Assembly: GCF_036327005.1 (NCBI RefSeq)
Contig: NZ_JAUGZK010000007.1
Location: forward strand, 1 to 64,000
DNA: 64,000 nt
DNA from: Alkalimonas mucilaginosa
GTDB taxonomy: Bacteria > Pseudomonadota > Gammaproteobacteria > Enterobacterales > Alteromonadaceae
Direction of reading: 5' to 3'
This document shows positions 1 to 7,247 of the stretch, one piece after another. The notes beneath the pieces were generated by a model, which saw nothing but the letters and a program-made list of their open reading frames with translations, was not told where the DNA came from and searched no databases. Positions within the stretch are counted from its first letter, which is position 1. Every line of letters begins with the position of its first letter. A program made the translations under genes and the position numbers.

Positions 1-1048
1 GTACGGCGCATCCTATACTGATGCTGAGCGGTGTGGATAGCGGTGCTGGTGTTGCCGCTGTGGCGATATGTTGTCGCAAACGCTCACAAATCTGCTGCAG
101 GTTGGCGCCTGGTACCCCAGGCAAGACGGCGACAAACTCCTCACCACCCATACGGAACAATAAATCGTAATCGCGCAGCTGTTGCCTTGCCAGTTGAGTA
201 ATGTGTTGCAAAACGCGATCGCCCACAGTGTGGCCATGCTGATCATTTACCTGTTTAAAATGATCAATATCAAATACCAGCACACTAAAGGGCTGTTGTT
301 CGCGTTGACAGCGATGCCACTCACTATCCAGCCGCTTTTCCAGGTAATGGCGATTTAGCCAGCCAGTTAAAGGATCTGTTTCCAGTAAGGTTTGCAGTTG
401 CAGAGTCTTTTGCCGTACCAGCAGCAGGACACAACCTACCATCGCCATCAACATAAACAACATAACCGCCATGGTCCCAATGCTGAACCAATGCTCCGGG
501 GTCAGTATCGGTTGTGCCCCAAGCTGCTGTTGCAAAAAGGCGGTAAACCGCAGGCTCAGCTGCATCATGTTAAGAACTAACACGATATTAAGTAGCAGCG
601 CAGCCCGGGCTGTTTCAAAGGTGGCTTTGCTGAGTAAGTAGTAAAGACTGAGCATATTAAGCAATAGCAGCAGCGGGTAGTTAAGTAGGACTCTATGCAG
701 CAAGTCTGCTTGTGCAAAGGGTAATAGATTGGCGCCGTAGATCAGGAGCAAAACGATGGTCAGAGTTCGCTTGCGGTACGGGCGCTGAAAAAACATCGCG
801 ATACCGCTGAGCAGCAACAAATAGCTGGCCACCAGTAAGGTGTTTCCTAATGCCGGGCCGGCCCAGTAAGGCCAATGATCTGGGCTATAACTGAAACTTA
901 GGGCTGAATAGGCTAAAAACGACATGGCAGCAAAAAACCAATGCAGCAAGCTTTGATCTTTTGGGGTTGCCAACAACAAACCAGCCATGGTGATCGTCAT
1001 TACCAAAGCAACGGCGATATTTACGACCTGTAAAGTAAACGCATCCAT
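1..1048 (-). CDS. Membrane-bound diguanylate cyclase (GGDEF), 3' end cut by window edge
   Basis: Makes cyclic di-GMP from two GTP at the inner membrane. The frame is open from ATG 1048 to base 1, giving 349 codons without a stop. The first ~190 residues (starting MDAFTLQVVNIAVALV) hold about six hydrophobic segments and no recognisable sensor family. A GGDEF domain begins near DPLTGWLNR. Its active site is GGEEF (residues 301-305, bases 134-148), and an I-site RDYD lies five residues upstream, so product inhibition is likely. Only the last few dozen residues are missing, after SISIGCAV. A sigma-70-like promoter at 1091-1119 points into it. The ribosome site is weak. Output pathway and signal are unknown; the enzyme class is sure from the motifs. 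Confidence 0.9.
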   Translation of the reverse strand, partial: MDAFTLQVVNIAVALVMTITMAGLLLATPKDQSLLHWFFAAMSFLAYSALSFSYSPDHWPYWAGPALGNTLLVASYLLLLSGIAMFFQRPYRKRTLTIVLLLIYGANLLPFAQADLLHRVLLNYPLLLLLNMLSLYYLLSKATFETARAALLLNIVLVLNMMQLSLRFTAFLQQQLGAQPILTPEHWFSIGTMAVMLFMLMAMVGCVLLLVRQKTLQLQTLLETDPLTGWLNRHYLEKRLDSEWHRCQREQQPFSVLVFDIDHFKQVNDQHGHTVGDRVLQHITQLARQQLRDYDLLFRMGGEEFVAVLPGVPGANLQQICERLRQHIATAATPAPLSTPLSISIGCAV

Positions 1049-1090
1049 GTGATTTTTTATCTTACGCCAGGCAGTTGCTATTATGTTAAG

Positions 1091-1119
1091 AGTATAACAG
1101 GGGCAGGAGCTTTTGTCAT
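1091..1119 (-). promoter_or_regulatory. Predicted sigma-70 promoter of the GGDEF gene
   Basis: Read on the minus strand: ATGACA (1119-1114), a 17-base spacer, then TATACT (1096-1091). This is 5/6 and 5/6 to the consensus with ideal spacing. It lies about 45 bases upstream of ATG 1048. Prediction by eye only. Confidence 0.55.
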
Positions 1120-1270
1120 GTTGGCAGCGGCGGATGTAGGGACAAGGCAGCAACAGGCAGCTAGCATCTGTTCACATCCCTAAGTTACACAACGTCAGTT
1201 AATTTTACAGCATCAGTTACCACAAGATGATTGTTGCTGATAAGTTTATGATTTTAGAGTAATTAAATTG

Positions 1271-1286
1271 TGGCACTTATCTTGCT
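1271..1286 (+). promoter_or_regulatory. Sigma-54 (-24/-12) promoter of the first PEP-CTERM gene
   Basis: TGGCACTTATCTTGCT matches the RpoN consensus TGGCAYRNNNNTTGCW at all but one defined position, with exactly ten bases between the GG and GC pairs. The expected transcript start is about 1298, which gives a leader of about 39 bases to ATG 1337. An enhancer-binding activator would be required; its sites would lie in 1120-1265 but I cannot recognise them. Confidence 0.75.
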
Positions 1287-1336
1287 AAGTGTGCCGGGTC
1301 AATGTTGATGAAAACAATCACCTTTATGGAGGAAGT

Positions 1337-2119
1337 ATGAAGTTATTAAAGCCTGTAGTTTGTGCTGTTGGTCTGGCATTTTCCGGTATCGTTAGCGCAG
1401 GGCCTATTTTAATTATCAATGGTGCGGATCAAACCTCAGAAGTACATACCACCGCTGCTGTTACTAACAATCTGACCTTCTTACATGAAGCTGTTGGAAA
1501 TACAGTCACCGTTAGCAACCATCTGCTGGCCGATTTATCAGGCTATGCTCAGGTTTGGGATGTACGTTTCTTCAATGGGGCGGCACTGGACGCTGGTTCT
1601 TTTAACACCTACCAAAATTATCTGAGTAATGGCGGCGGCTTATTCTTGATGGGTGAAAACTCAGGTTTTATGGCGCGTAATAACTCTATCCTGTCGCTGA
1701 TCGACTTGTTAGGTGGTGGTTCTGTTGGCTTTCAGGGAAACTGCCAAAGTAATCAGGTTGTACACGCCCCTTTTGATGGCCCAAATGCGGTATCACAGGT
1801 AAGCTACAATGCTGCCGGTTGCTTTGATGGTACTGGTGCCGGCCAGTGGATTACCTCCACGGCGAATGGTGCTCAGGGTTCTGGTCTGGCGTTTAGTGTA
1901 GGCACTTTGGCCAACGCTATGGCAGGTAGCCTGACCACCATCCTGGATGTGAACTTCATGATGAATCAATTTGATTTACCAAACTCGCAAGAGCTGACTA
2001 AAAACCTGATCACCTATGTTGGTGATCAAACTGAGCCAACCCCGGTACCGGCGCCTGCCAGCTTTTTATTACTTGCTGCCGGCCTGCTTGGTTTGCGCCT
2101 GAGTCGCAAAACTGCCTGA
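1337..2119 (+). CDS. PEP-CTERM-type secreted protein of unknown function
   Basis: A 260-residue exported protein. It has an N-terminal signal peptide (MKLLKPVVCAVGLAFSGIVSAG), a soluble body that I do not recognise beyond GGGLFLMGEN and two central Cys residues, and a C-terminal sorting signal: VPAPAS motif, hydrophobic helix LLLAAGLLGL, then basic SRK. This is the PEP-CTERM arrangement with the VPAPA variant common in Alteromonadales-type bacteria; such proteins are processed by an exosortase (family knowledge) and end up outside the cell. Start: ATG 1337 has GGAGGAA at 1328-1334 and follows the sigma-54 site; the frame is open upstream to 1289, but that lies before the predicted transcript start. 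A strong terminator follows at 2150. Function of the body is unknown. Confidence 0.85.
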   Translation: MKLLKPVVCAVGLAFSGIVSAGPILIINGADQTSEVHTTAAVTNNLTFLHEAVGNTVTVSNHLLADLSGYAQVWDVRFFNGAALDAGSFNTYQNYLSNGGGLFLMGENSGFMARNNSILSLIDLLGGGSVGFQGNCQSNQVVHAPFDGPNAVSQVSYNAAGCFDGTGAGQWITSTANGAQGSGLAFSVGTLANAMAGSLTTILDVNFMMNQFDLPNSQELTKNLITYVGDQTEPTPVPAPASFLLLAAGLLGLRLSRKTA

Positions 2120-2149
2120 TTAAGACGCAACCTTATTGGCAAATCAATG

Positions 2150-2178
2150 CACGCGCACTGCACAGTGCGCGTGTTTTT
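2150..2178 (+). terminator. Intrinsic terminator after the first PEP-CTERM gene
   Basis: An 11-bp perfect stem, CACGCGCACTG (2150-2160) with CAGTGCGCGTG (2163-2173), is followed by five T residues. It ends the PEP-CTERM transcript 30 bases after its stop. Confidence 0.85.
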
Positions 2179-2243
2179 ATTTGCAAAAACCAGTAAACTA
2201 GTCGGTGTTTTGTTACTTATTTCTGGTAGGGAAGCCCGAGCCT

Positions 2244-2648
2244 ATGCTGTTTTTTCTTCGCGCTTGCAGTGCGCTGCTGCTGGCCGGCATTGCTTGCCTG
2301 GTATTGCTGATGTATTTGCCTGCGTCCAATGAGGCTGCAAGAGGTTTTATCCGTGCTCTTGGCGGCCATGCTCAGATGCATGTGCTGGTAGGGGCATTGC
2401 TGCCTTTGTGTATCGCTTTGCTGCTGCGGCTGTATCGTTGGTCAAAGTCTTGGCAGTGGTTGTTTTGGGGCAGCTGTCTGATGCTGTTTGCATTGGATGA
2501 AAGCATGCAGCGTTTTTCTGTATTGCGTGCATCACAACTAGCCGATTTTGGCTGGTCTGCTTTAGGCTGGGGGATAGGCTGTGCTATTTGGTGGCTGTTT
2601 ACCGGCCTGGCACTCTTGTATCGCCGTCGGGACACTATCACGCACTAA
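2244..2648 (+). CDS. VanZ-like small membrane protein
   Basis: A 134-residue integral membrane protein with about four hydrophobic segments. The arrangement resembles the VanZ-like family: a GHAQMHVLVG segment early, then the signature DESMQRF..R.SQLADFGWSALGWGIG late, where VanZ-like proteins carry a conserved DE-x2-Q-x-F, an Asp and small residues packed in a helix. Family members occur near exosortase/PEP-CTERM and polysaccharide loci, and their biochemical role is unclear. Start ATG 2244 is chosen because GGTAGGGAAG lies nine bases upstream; an in-frame ATG at 2205 would add 13 residues. It lies between two PEP-CTERM genes and upstream of the polysaccharide operon. The family call is moderate, the gene itself likely. 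Confidence 0.65.
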   Translation: MLFFLRACSALLLAGIACLVLLMYLPASNEAARGFIRALGGHAQMHVLVGALLPLCIALLLRLYRWSKSWQWLFWGSCLMLFALDESMQRFSVLRASQLADFGWSALGWGIGCAIWWLFTGLALLYRRRDTITH

Positions 2649-3046
2649 CCGATGCTGGCGGTGCTGGCCTCTTGAGTGCATCCGCTGTGTCCAACTGATT
2701 AGAAACTACTTATTTTCGTGCTTTATTAACATCTTTGCATGAAAGCTTGCATTTTGATCTGTTTGGTTTTTTGTTATTTTTTTTCAGTGGCTTGGATTTT
2801 TTGTTTTTCCTTTTTTCTGCGAAAAAAACGTTCTGAAGCGAAGGTTTCAGTTTTTTTACCGGGTTAAATGAACGCTTTTAGTCGACTTATATAAAAAAAG
2901 GCTGATTTGTCAGGCTTCTTTACAGGCATAAAATTCCTATTTGTTAAAACTCTTTGAAAACAGCAGCTTAATGTGTGGCATGTATTTTGCTTTAAATCTG
3001 AGTAAGTTTAAGCTCTCTTCTTATTTTTGCACAATGGAGTGTATCT
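2649..3046. other. 398-bp AT-rich non-coding region with phased T-tracts
   Basis: No credible gene on either strand. It holds runs of six to eight T at about 2767-2772, 2777-2784, 2797-2802 and 2811-2816, seven A at 2822-2828 and seven T at 2851-2857, roughly at helical spacing, so the DNA may be bent. An imperfect hairpin (AAGGCTGA with TCAGGCTT) lies near 2898-2917. A sigma-54 site closes the region at 2976-2991. It most likely serves the promoter of the gene at 3047. Confidence 0.6.
2976..2991 (+). promoter_or_regulatory. Sigma-54 (-24/-12) promoter of the second PEP-CTERM gene
   Basis: TGGCATGTATTTTGCT matches TGGCAYRNNNNTTGCW at every defined position. Expected transcript start is about 3003, 44 bases before ATG 3047. 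The upstream T-tract region would suit looping by an enhancer-binding activator. Confidence 0.8.
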
Positions 3047-3817
3047 ATGTTCCGTGAAAAACTTTTGCCTACGCTGGTTGCTACTGTTGCTGCGCTATCT
3101 TTCAGTGCGCATGCTTCTCTTATTTCTAACGGTAGTTTTGAACAGACCCCAGGCAGCGCTGACTGTCTTGCTCAATATACGCATGCACCTTATGCATCCT
3201 GCGATGCCGAGGTGATCCGCACTGCAGATGGTAACTCAGGCGGCTGGGGTGTATTTAACCAGTTACCAGGTTGGAACCTGCTGTATGGTAACGGCATTGA
3301 AATTCAAGGGCAGAATGCTGTTGGCGGTGGTTTTGCACCGGCACATGGTGATTTTTATGTTGATTTGGATAGCCACTTTGAGGTTGCCAACCCAACTGGT
3401 AGCAACGCTGGTATTTACCAACAGTTGAACGGTCTGGCTATTGGCCAGTGGTATGAGCTGACCTTTGCTTACGGCATCCGTACCAACAACGAGAATGAAA
3501 ACGGCCTGAACGTCTTCTGGGGCGAAGATGAAGCTTCTCTGGCTGATTCGATTGTACTTAGCATGATTGAACAAAGCGAAGATGCGCAGTGGTTCTCGGT
3601 ATCTTACATGCTGCAAGCCACCAGTGACACCATGTTCATTGGTTTCGGCGCCTTTGGTGACTATGTCCGTCAGTTGGATAATGGTAACTGGACCTCAGAC
3701 GGCAGTGGCCGTGGTGCTATGCTGGATAACGTAAGCCTGGTTGCAGTGCCTGCACCAGCCACTTTAGGTCTGTTTGGTTTGGCCTTAGCTGGCTTGCTGT
3801 TAGGCCGTCGCCGCTAA
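3047..3817 (+). CDS. PEP-CTERM-type secreted protein with a DUF642-like/carbohydrate-binding-like body
   Basis: A 256-residue exported protein. Signal peptide (LVATVAALSFSAHAS) is followed by a body opening with LISNGSFEQTPG and PGWN..GIEIQG, and containing GIYQQL and LTFAYGIR. These are features of galactose-binding-like jelly-roll domains such as DUF642, often found in PEP-CTERM proteins. The C-terminus is a sorting signal: VPAPATLG, a hydrophobic helix, then GRRR. Start ATG 3047 has GGAG at 3036-3039. It is driven by the sigma-54 site at 2976 and ended by the terminator at 3841, so it is a single-gene unit. Export and sorting class are well supported; ligand and role are unknown. Confidence 0.85.
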   Translation: MFREKLLPTLVATVAALSFSAHASLISNGSFEQTPGSADCLAQYTHAPYASCDAEVIRTADGNSGGWGVFNQLPGWNLLYGNGIEIQGQNAVGGGFAPAHGDFYVDLDSHFEVANPTGSNAGIYQQLNGLAIGQWYELTFAYGIRTNNENENGLNVFWGEDEASLADSIVLSMIEQSEDAQWFSVSYMLQATSDTMFIGFGAFGDYVRQLDNGNWTSDGSGRGAMLDNVSLVAVPAPATLGLFGLALAGLLLGRRR

Positions 3818-3840
3818 GCGTCTGCTTTCTTTACACAAAA

Positions 3841-3865
3841 AACCGGCCATTGTGCCGGTTTTTTT
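3841..3865 (+). terminator. Intrinsic terminator after the second PEP-CTERM gene
   Basis: AACCGGC (3841-3847) pairs with GCCGGTT (3854-3860) and is followed by T residues to 3865, with A residues before the stem. It separates this gene from the polysaccharide operon. Confidence 0.85.
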
Positions 3866-3917
3866 CTTAACTTCTGTTCCCCCTTCTTTAGTGAAAGCGT
3901 ATGCTAGCTTTTTTGAC

Positions 3918-3959
3918 TGCAAGCCAGCGGCATCAGACGGCTGCTTTGGCCGGCTTGCA
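3918..3959 (+). repeat. Leader hairpin just before the polysaccharide operon
   Basis: TGCAAGCC (3918-3925) is perfectly complementary to GGCTTGCA (3952-3959). The stem ends six bases before ATG 3965, where no clear ribosome site is visible, so it could modulate translation or elongation. No ops/JUMPstart core (GGCGGTAG) is present. Confidence 0.4.
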
Positions 3960-3964
3960 TCTGC

Positions 3965-5212
3965 ATGGAACCCGGTATGCGGCATGATGGCAACAGCATC
4001 AAAGCAGTGAGCAGTATAGTGGCTCAGGGTGCGCTGGCTGGTGCGGCACTGGTGCAGGCGCTGGCCCTGTTGCTGGCTGGTTCCCTGACGCAGTACGGTA
4101 CTTTTGCTGCGTTGCAATTGGTGCAAGGTTTGATGTTGGGGGTGGTGTCGGCTTTGCTGTTATCACCATTGCTGATCCAGCTGGCCAGCCAGAATGCAGC
4201 TTTACTGAGTGCATACGCACGTTTGCAGTTGGCTTTAAGTGTTATTTTTGCTTTGGTGCAGGCGCTACTCTGTGTCTGGCTGATAAGGGATGGGCCTGCG
4301 CTGTTGGCTGGCGGCGCTATTTTCTTTCATAGTGTGCGCTGGTATGCCCGTGGCCTGGCTCAACTCCATGGGCAACTGCTGCATGCCGTTGCCAGCGATG
4401 CATGCTCTGCAGTGGTGTTGCTAACTGGTGTGGCAGTGTTGTGGTGGTTTGACGCTGTACAGTTATCCACACTATTGGCGGTGAACCTTGCGGCGGCATT
4501 GTTGGGTTGTGTTGCCACCGGCAGCTATTTTTGGCGTACTTTGTGGCCTGTGCAGGCGAAACCCGATTGGTTAAGGCTGCGTCAGGGCTGGCGGGGGCAG
4601 GGCAGGCCGGCACTCTCCGGCACTTTGGCCTCGGAAGCGGCCGCCAATGCACACAGTTATTTTGCGGCTTTGTTGTTTGGTCCGCTGGCTTTCGCGCCCC
4701 TGGCCGCCGCCGCACTGCTGTTTCGTCCGGTAGTGGTAGTGCAACAGAGTTTGCAGCAGACGGAGCGTCCTGCTATGCGCCAGGCCCTGTTAGCTCAGAA
4801 TGATGGGTTGTTTCAGCAGTTGCAGCGGCGATTTTTTGTGTTTGCCCTGGCTGCACTGGGCGCTAATGTGCTACTGGCTGCCTGGCTAATGGGGCTGCAG
4901 CCAGAGTGGCTCTGGAGCGATAGCAGCAGCATCGGCCAGTGGCAACTGGCAGGTGTTTTGATGGCAGTGCTTTGTTTTTTTCGTGTCTTTCGCAGTGGTT
5001 TTACGGCACAACTGCAGGCTCGTGATGCTTTTGCTTTTTTGGCCCGGACCGCTTGGCAGGCCGCTGTATGGGTGATTCCGTTGAGTGTGTTGGTGATGAT
5101 GGTGTTTGGCGTAGTCTGGTCTTTAATGGTGGTGGTTTTGGCCGAGTGTTGGCTGCTGGTGCGCCTGCAACAGCATTGTGCTTTGCTGCAACGTCAGGTT
5201 GCTCATGGTTGA
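3965..5212 (+). CDS. Polysaccharide flippase-like membrane protein (Wzx/MATE-like)
   Basis: A 415-residue, very hydrophobic protein with about 10-12 membrane segments (for example ALAGAALVQALALLLAG, VSALLLSPLLIQLA, AVWVIPLSVLVMMVFG). It heads an operon of glycosyltransferases and nucleotide-sugar enzymes, which is where lipid-linked oligosaccharide flippases sit. Sequence likeness to Wzx is general (topology, loop RWYARGLAQL) rather than motif-based, so the call leans on context. ATG 3965 is taken as start; ATG 3977 is an alternative and neither has a good ribosome site. The last eight bases overlap the start of the next gene, suggesting translational coupling. Confidence 0.65.
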   Translation: MEPGMRHDGNSIKAVSSIVAQGALAGAALVQALALLLAGSLTQYGTFAALQLVQGLMLGVVSALLLSPLLIQLASQNAALLSAYARLQLALSVIFALVQALLCVWLIRDGPALLAGGAIFFHSVRWYARGLAQLHGQLLHAVASDACSAVVLLTGVAVLWWFDAVQLSTLLAVNLAAALLGCVATGSYFWRTLWPVQAKPDWLRLRQGWRGQGRPALSGTLASEAAANAHSYFAALLFGPLAFAPLAAAALLFRPVVVVQQSLQQTERPAMRQALLAQNDGLFQQLQRRFFVFALAALGANVLLAAWLMGLQPEWLWSDSSSIGQWQLAGVLMAVLCFFRVFRSGFTAQLQARDAFAFLARTAWQAAVWVIPLSVLVMMVFGVVWSLMVVVLAECWLLVRLQQHCALLQRQVAHG

Positions 5213-7247
5213 ATCGATAGCTGCTAATAGCTTTGCCGATGACGCTGGCCCGGTACGGATTGCTGTGCTGATGGCCTGCTATAATCGCAAAGAGACAACC
5301 CTTCGTTGTTTGCAGCGCTTGTTCAGTCAGCAGCTTGTGAATAGCGAGCTGCAGCTGTACCTGGTGGATGATAACAGCCCCGATGGCACGGCCGCAGCTG
5401 TGCGGACAGAGTTCCCCCAGGCGCATGTGATTGAGGGGACCGGCGGGCTATACTGGAACGGGGGGATGCGGTTGGCCTGGCAGCAGGCACTGACCGGCTC
5501 GCACCACTTTTACCTCTGGTTGAATGATGATGTGCTGCTGCAGCCCGATGCCATTACGCGCTTGCTGCACTGCTATCAACAGCAAAAAACACCTGCTTTA
5601 GTGGGGGCTGTACTTGGTGCCATGATCTGCCCTGCCAGCGGCGAGGTGACCTATGGCGGCCGCCGCAGTCGCTATGGCTGGTTACCCCTGCAGATGGGGC
5701 CTTTGCTGGCAGTCTCTGAAGCTGTCCAGTACCTGGATGGCATGAATGGCAATTGCTGCTTAATCCCCCATCCGGTGGCCGCAAAGATGGGTATTTTGTC
5801 ATCCCGTTATACCCATGCGATGGGCGATTACGATTATGGTTTTCGGTTGCAAAAAGCCGGTTACCAGCTGTTACAGGCTCCCGGTGCCTTTGGCCAGTGC
5901 GCCGCCAATGGCGTAGCTGGTGGTGTGCGGGATGGTCGCTTGCCATTGGTGGTGCGTAAAGCCATGTTGCAGCGACCAACCGCCTGGCCGCCGTTGCCGG
6001 AGTGGCAGTTGTTTGTTCGCCGCCATGGTGGCCCTTTGTGGCCCTTGCTTTGGTTAAAAGCTGCCCTGCGTGGTGTTTTTCCCGGGTTGTGGTTGCGTAG
6101 CATTGCGGTGCCAGCCCGGGAGCTGGACGAGCGGCCCAGAGTGGTGATCGTGCAGCAGGTGTTGAAGCAGTATCGGTTGCCGTTATTCAACCAGTTGCAG
6201 GCCGAACTGGCGCAGCGCGGCATCGCCTTGCAGCTCTTGTTCAGTAAGGCCGATGGGGTGGAAGCTGCCAAGGCCGATCAGTGCCAACAGGCCTTGCCAT
6301 CCTATTGCTGTGAAGTGCCGTTGCGGCGGCTGGGGCCTTTGACCTGGCAGAGTTGTCCTTCCTACCATCCACAGCAACTGGTGATCCTGGAGCAGGCCAA
6401 CCGGCATCTGTTAAATTACTGGTTGTTGTTGCAGCGACGGCTGGGGCGTTTGCCTCGTTTGGCCTGGTGGGGCCATGGCTACCATCATCAAAAGCAGCAG
6501 CCGGACCTGAAAGACAAAATAAAGCGGGCCCTGCTGACGAAAACCGACTGGTTTTTTGCCTATACCGGGCCGGTGGCAGAGTATGCGGCCGGGCAGGGCA
6601 TGCCCAAAGCGCGTATCAGTGTATTAAACAACAGTCTGGATACCAGCGAACTGGCCAGCCAGGTCCGCTTGCTGCGAAAAGAGCGGCAGGCAGGGCCAGC
6701 AGGTGCCAGCGATAGCCGGTTGGTACTGCTGTTTTGCGGTGCCCTGTATCCGGAAAAGCGTATCGATTTATTGCTGGCTACGGCCGATTTGCTGCAGCAA
6801 CGCGGTCAGTTACAGCGCTTAATTGTGTTGGGGGATGGCCCCTCGGCACCCTTGTTGCAGCCTGCTCCGGCCTGGCTGGATTATCGTGGCGCCTGTTTCG
6901 GTGCCGACAAAGCCAGGGCCTATGCCGAGGCGGATTTTGTACTGCATCCGGGCCTGGTTGGCCTGGCAATTCTGGATGCCTTTGCGGCCGGGGTGCCTTT
7001 TGTCTGCGCCAGCCAGCCGAATCACAGCCCGGAAATCTGTTACCTGGAGCCGGGTGTGAATGGGGTGATGACGGCGGCAACGCCAGAGGCACTGGCGGAT
7101 GCGATCGTGGAGCTTTGGCAGCAGCCAAAGCGTTACCAGCAACTGGTGCAGCAGGCACAACACAGTGCTGAACGCTACAGTCTGCCAGCTATGGTGACTG
7201 CATTCAGCGATGGGATCCAGGCCTGCCTGCTGGGGGATTTGGCATGA
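5205..7247 (+). CDS. Two-domain glycosyltransferase, GT2 fused to GT4
   Basis: A 680-residue cytoplasmic protein likely to add two sugars to the growing oligosaccharide. Residues ~17-270 are a GT-A fold family 2 transferase: VLMACYNRKETTLRCL, LVDDNSPDGT, GGLYWNGGM, and the metal motif NDD in LWLNDDVLL. Residues ~310-680 are a GT-B family 4 transferase: RVVIVQQVLKQYRLPLF at its start, LLFCGALYPEKRIDLLL, VLGDGPS, and a degenerate E-x7-E region (HPGLVGLAILDAFAAG) near the end. Start ATG 5205 overlaps the previous stop; the frame is open upstream to 5178, inside the preceding gene. The end overlaps the next start as ATGA. Substrates cannot be read from sequence; GDP-fucose or GDP-mannose are plausible donors given the operon. 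Confidence 0.85.
   Translation: MVESIAANSFADDAGPVRIAVLMACYNRKETTLRCLQRLFSQQLVNSELQLYLVDDNSPDGTAAAVRTEFPQAHVIEGTGGLYWNGGMRLAWQQALTGSHHFYLWLNDDVLLQPDAITRLLHCYQQQKTPALVGAVLGAMICPASGEVTYGGRRSRYGWLPLQMGPLLAVSEAVQYLDGMNGNCCLIPHPVAAKMGILSSRYTHAMGDYDYGFRLQKAGYQLLQAPGAFGQCAANGVAGGVRDGRLPLVVRKAMLQRPTAWPPLPEWQLFVRRHGGPLWPLLWLKAALRGVFPGLWLRSIAVPARELDERPRVVIVQQVLKQYRLPLFNQLQAELAQRGIALQLLFSKADGVEAAKADQCQQALPSYCCEVPLRRLGPLTWQSCPSYHPQQLVILEQANRHLLNYWLLLQRRLGRLPRLAWWGHGYHHQKQQPDLKDKIKRALLTKTDWFFAYTGPVAEYAAGQGMPKARISVLNNSLDTSELASQVRLLRKERQAGPAGASDSRLVLLFCGALYPEKRIDLLLATADLLQQRGQLQRLIVLGDGPSAPLLQPAPAWLDYRGACFGADKARAYAEADFVLHPGLVGLAILDAFAAGVPFVCASQPNHSPEICYLEPGVNGVMTAATPEALADAIVELWQQPKRYQQLVQQAQHSAERYSLPAMVTAFSDGIQACLLGDLA

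Noticed and set aside
2205..2243. N-terminal extension of the VanZ-like protein
   Set aside because: The upstream ATG 2205 lacks a ribosome site while ATG 2244 has one, and the extra residues look unlike a membrane segment start.
3263..3616. 117-codon minus-strand frame inside the second PEP-CTERM gene
   Set aside because: Antisense shadow of a well-supported gene; no ribosome site or family likeness.
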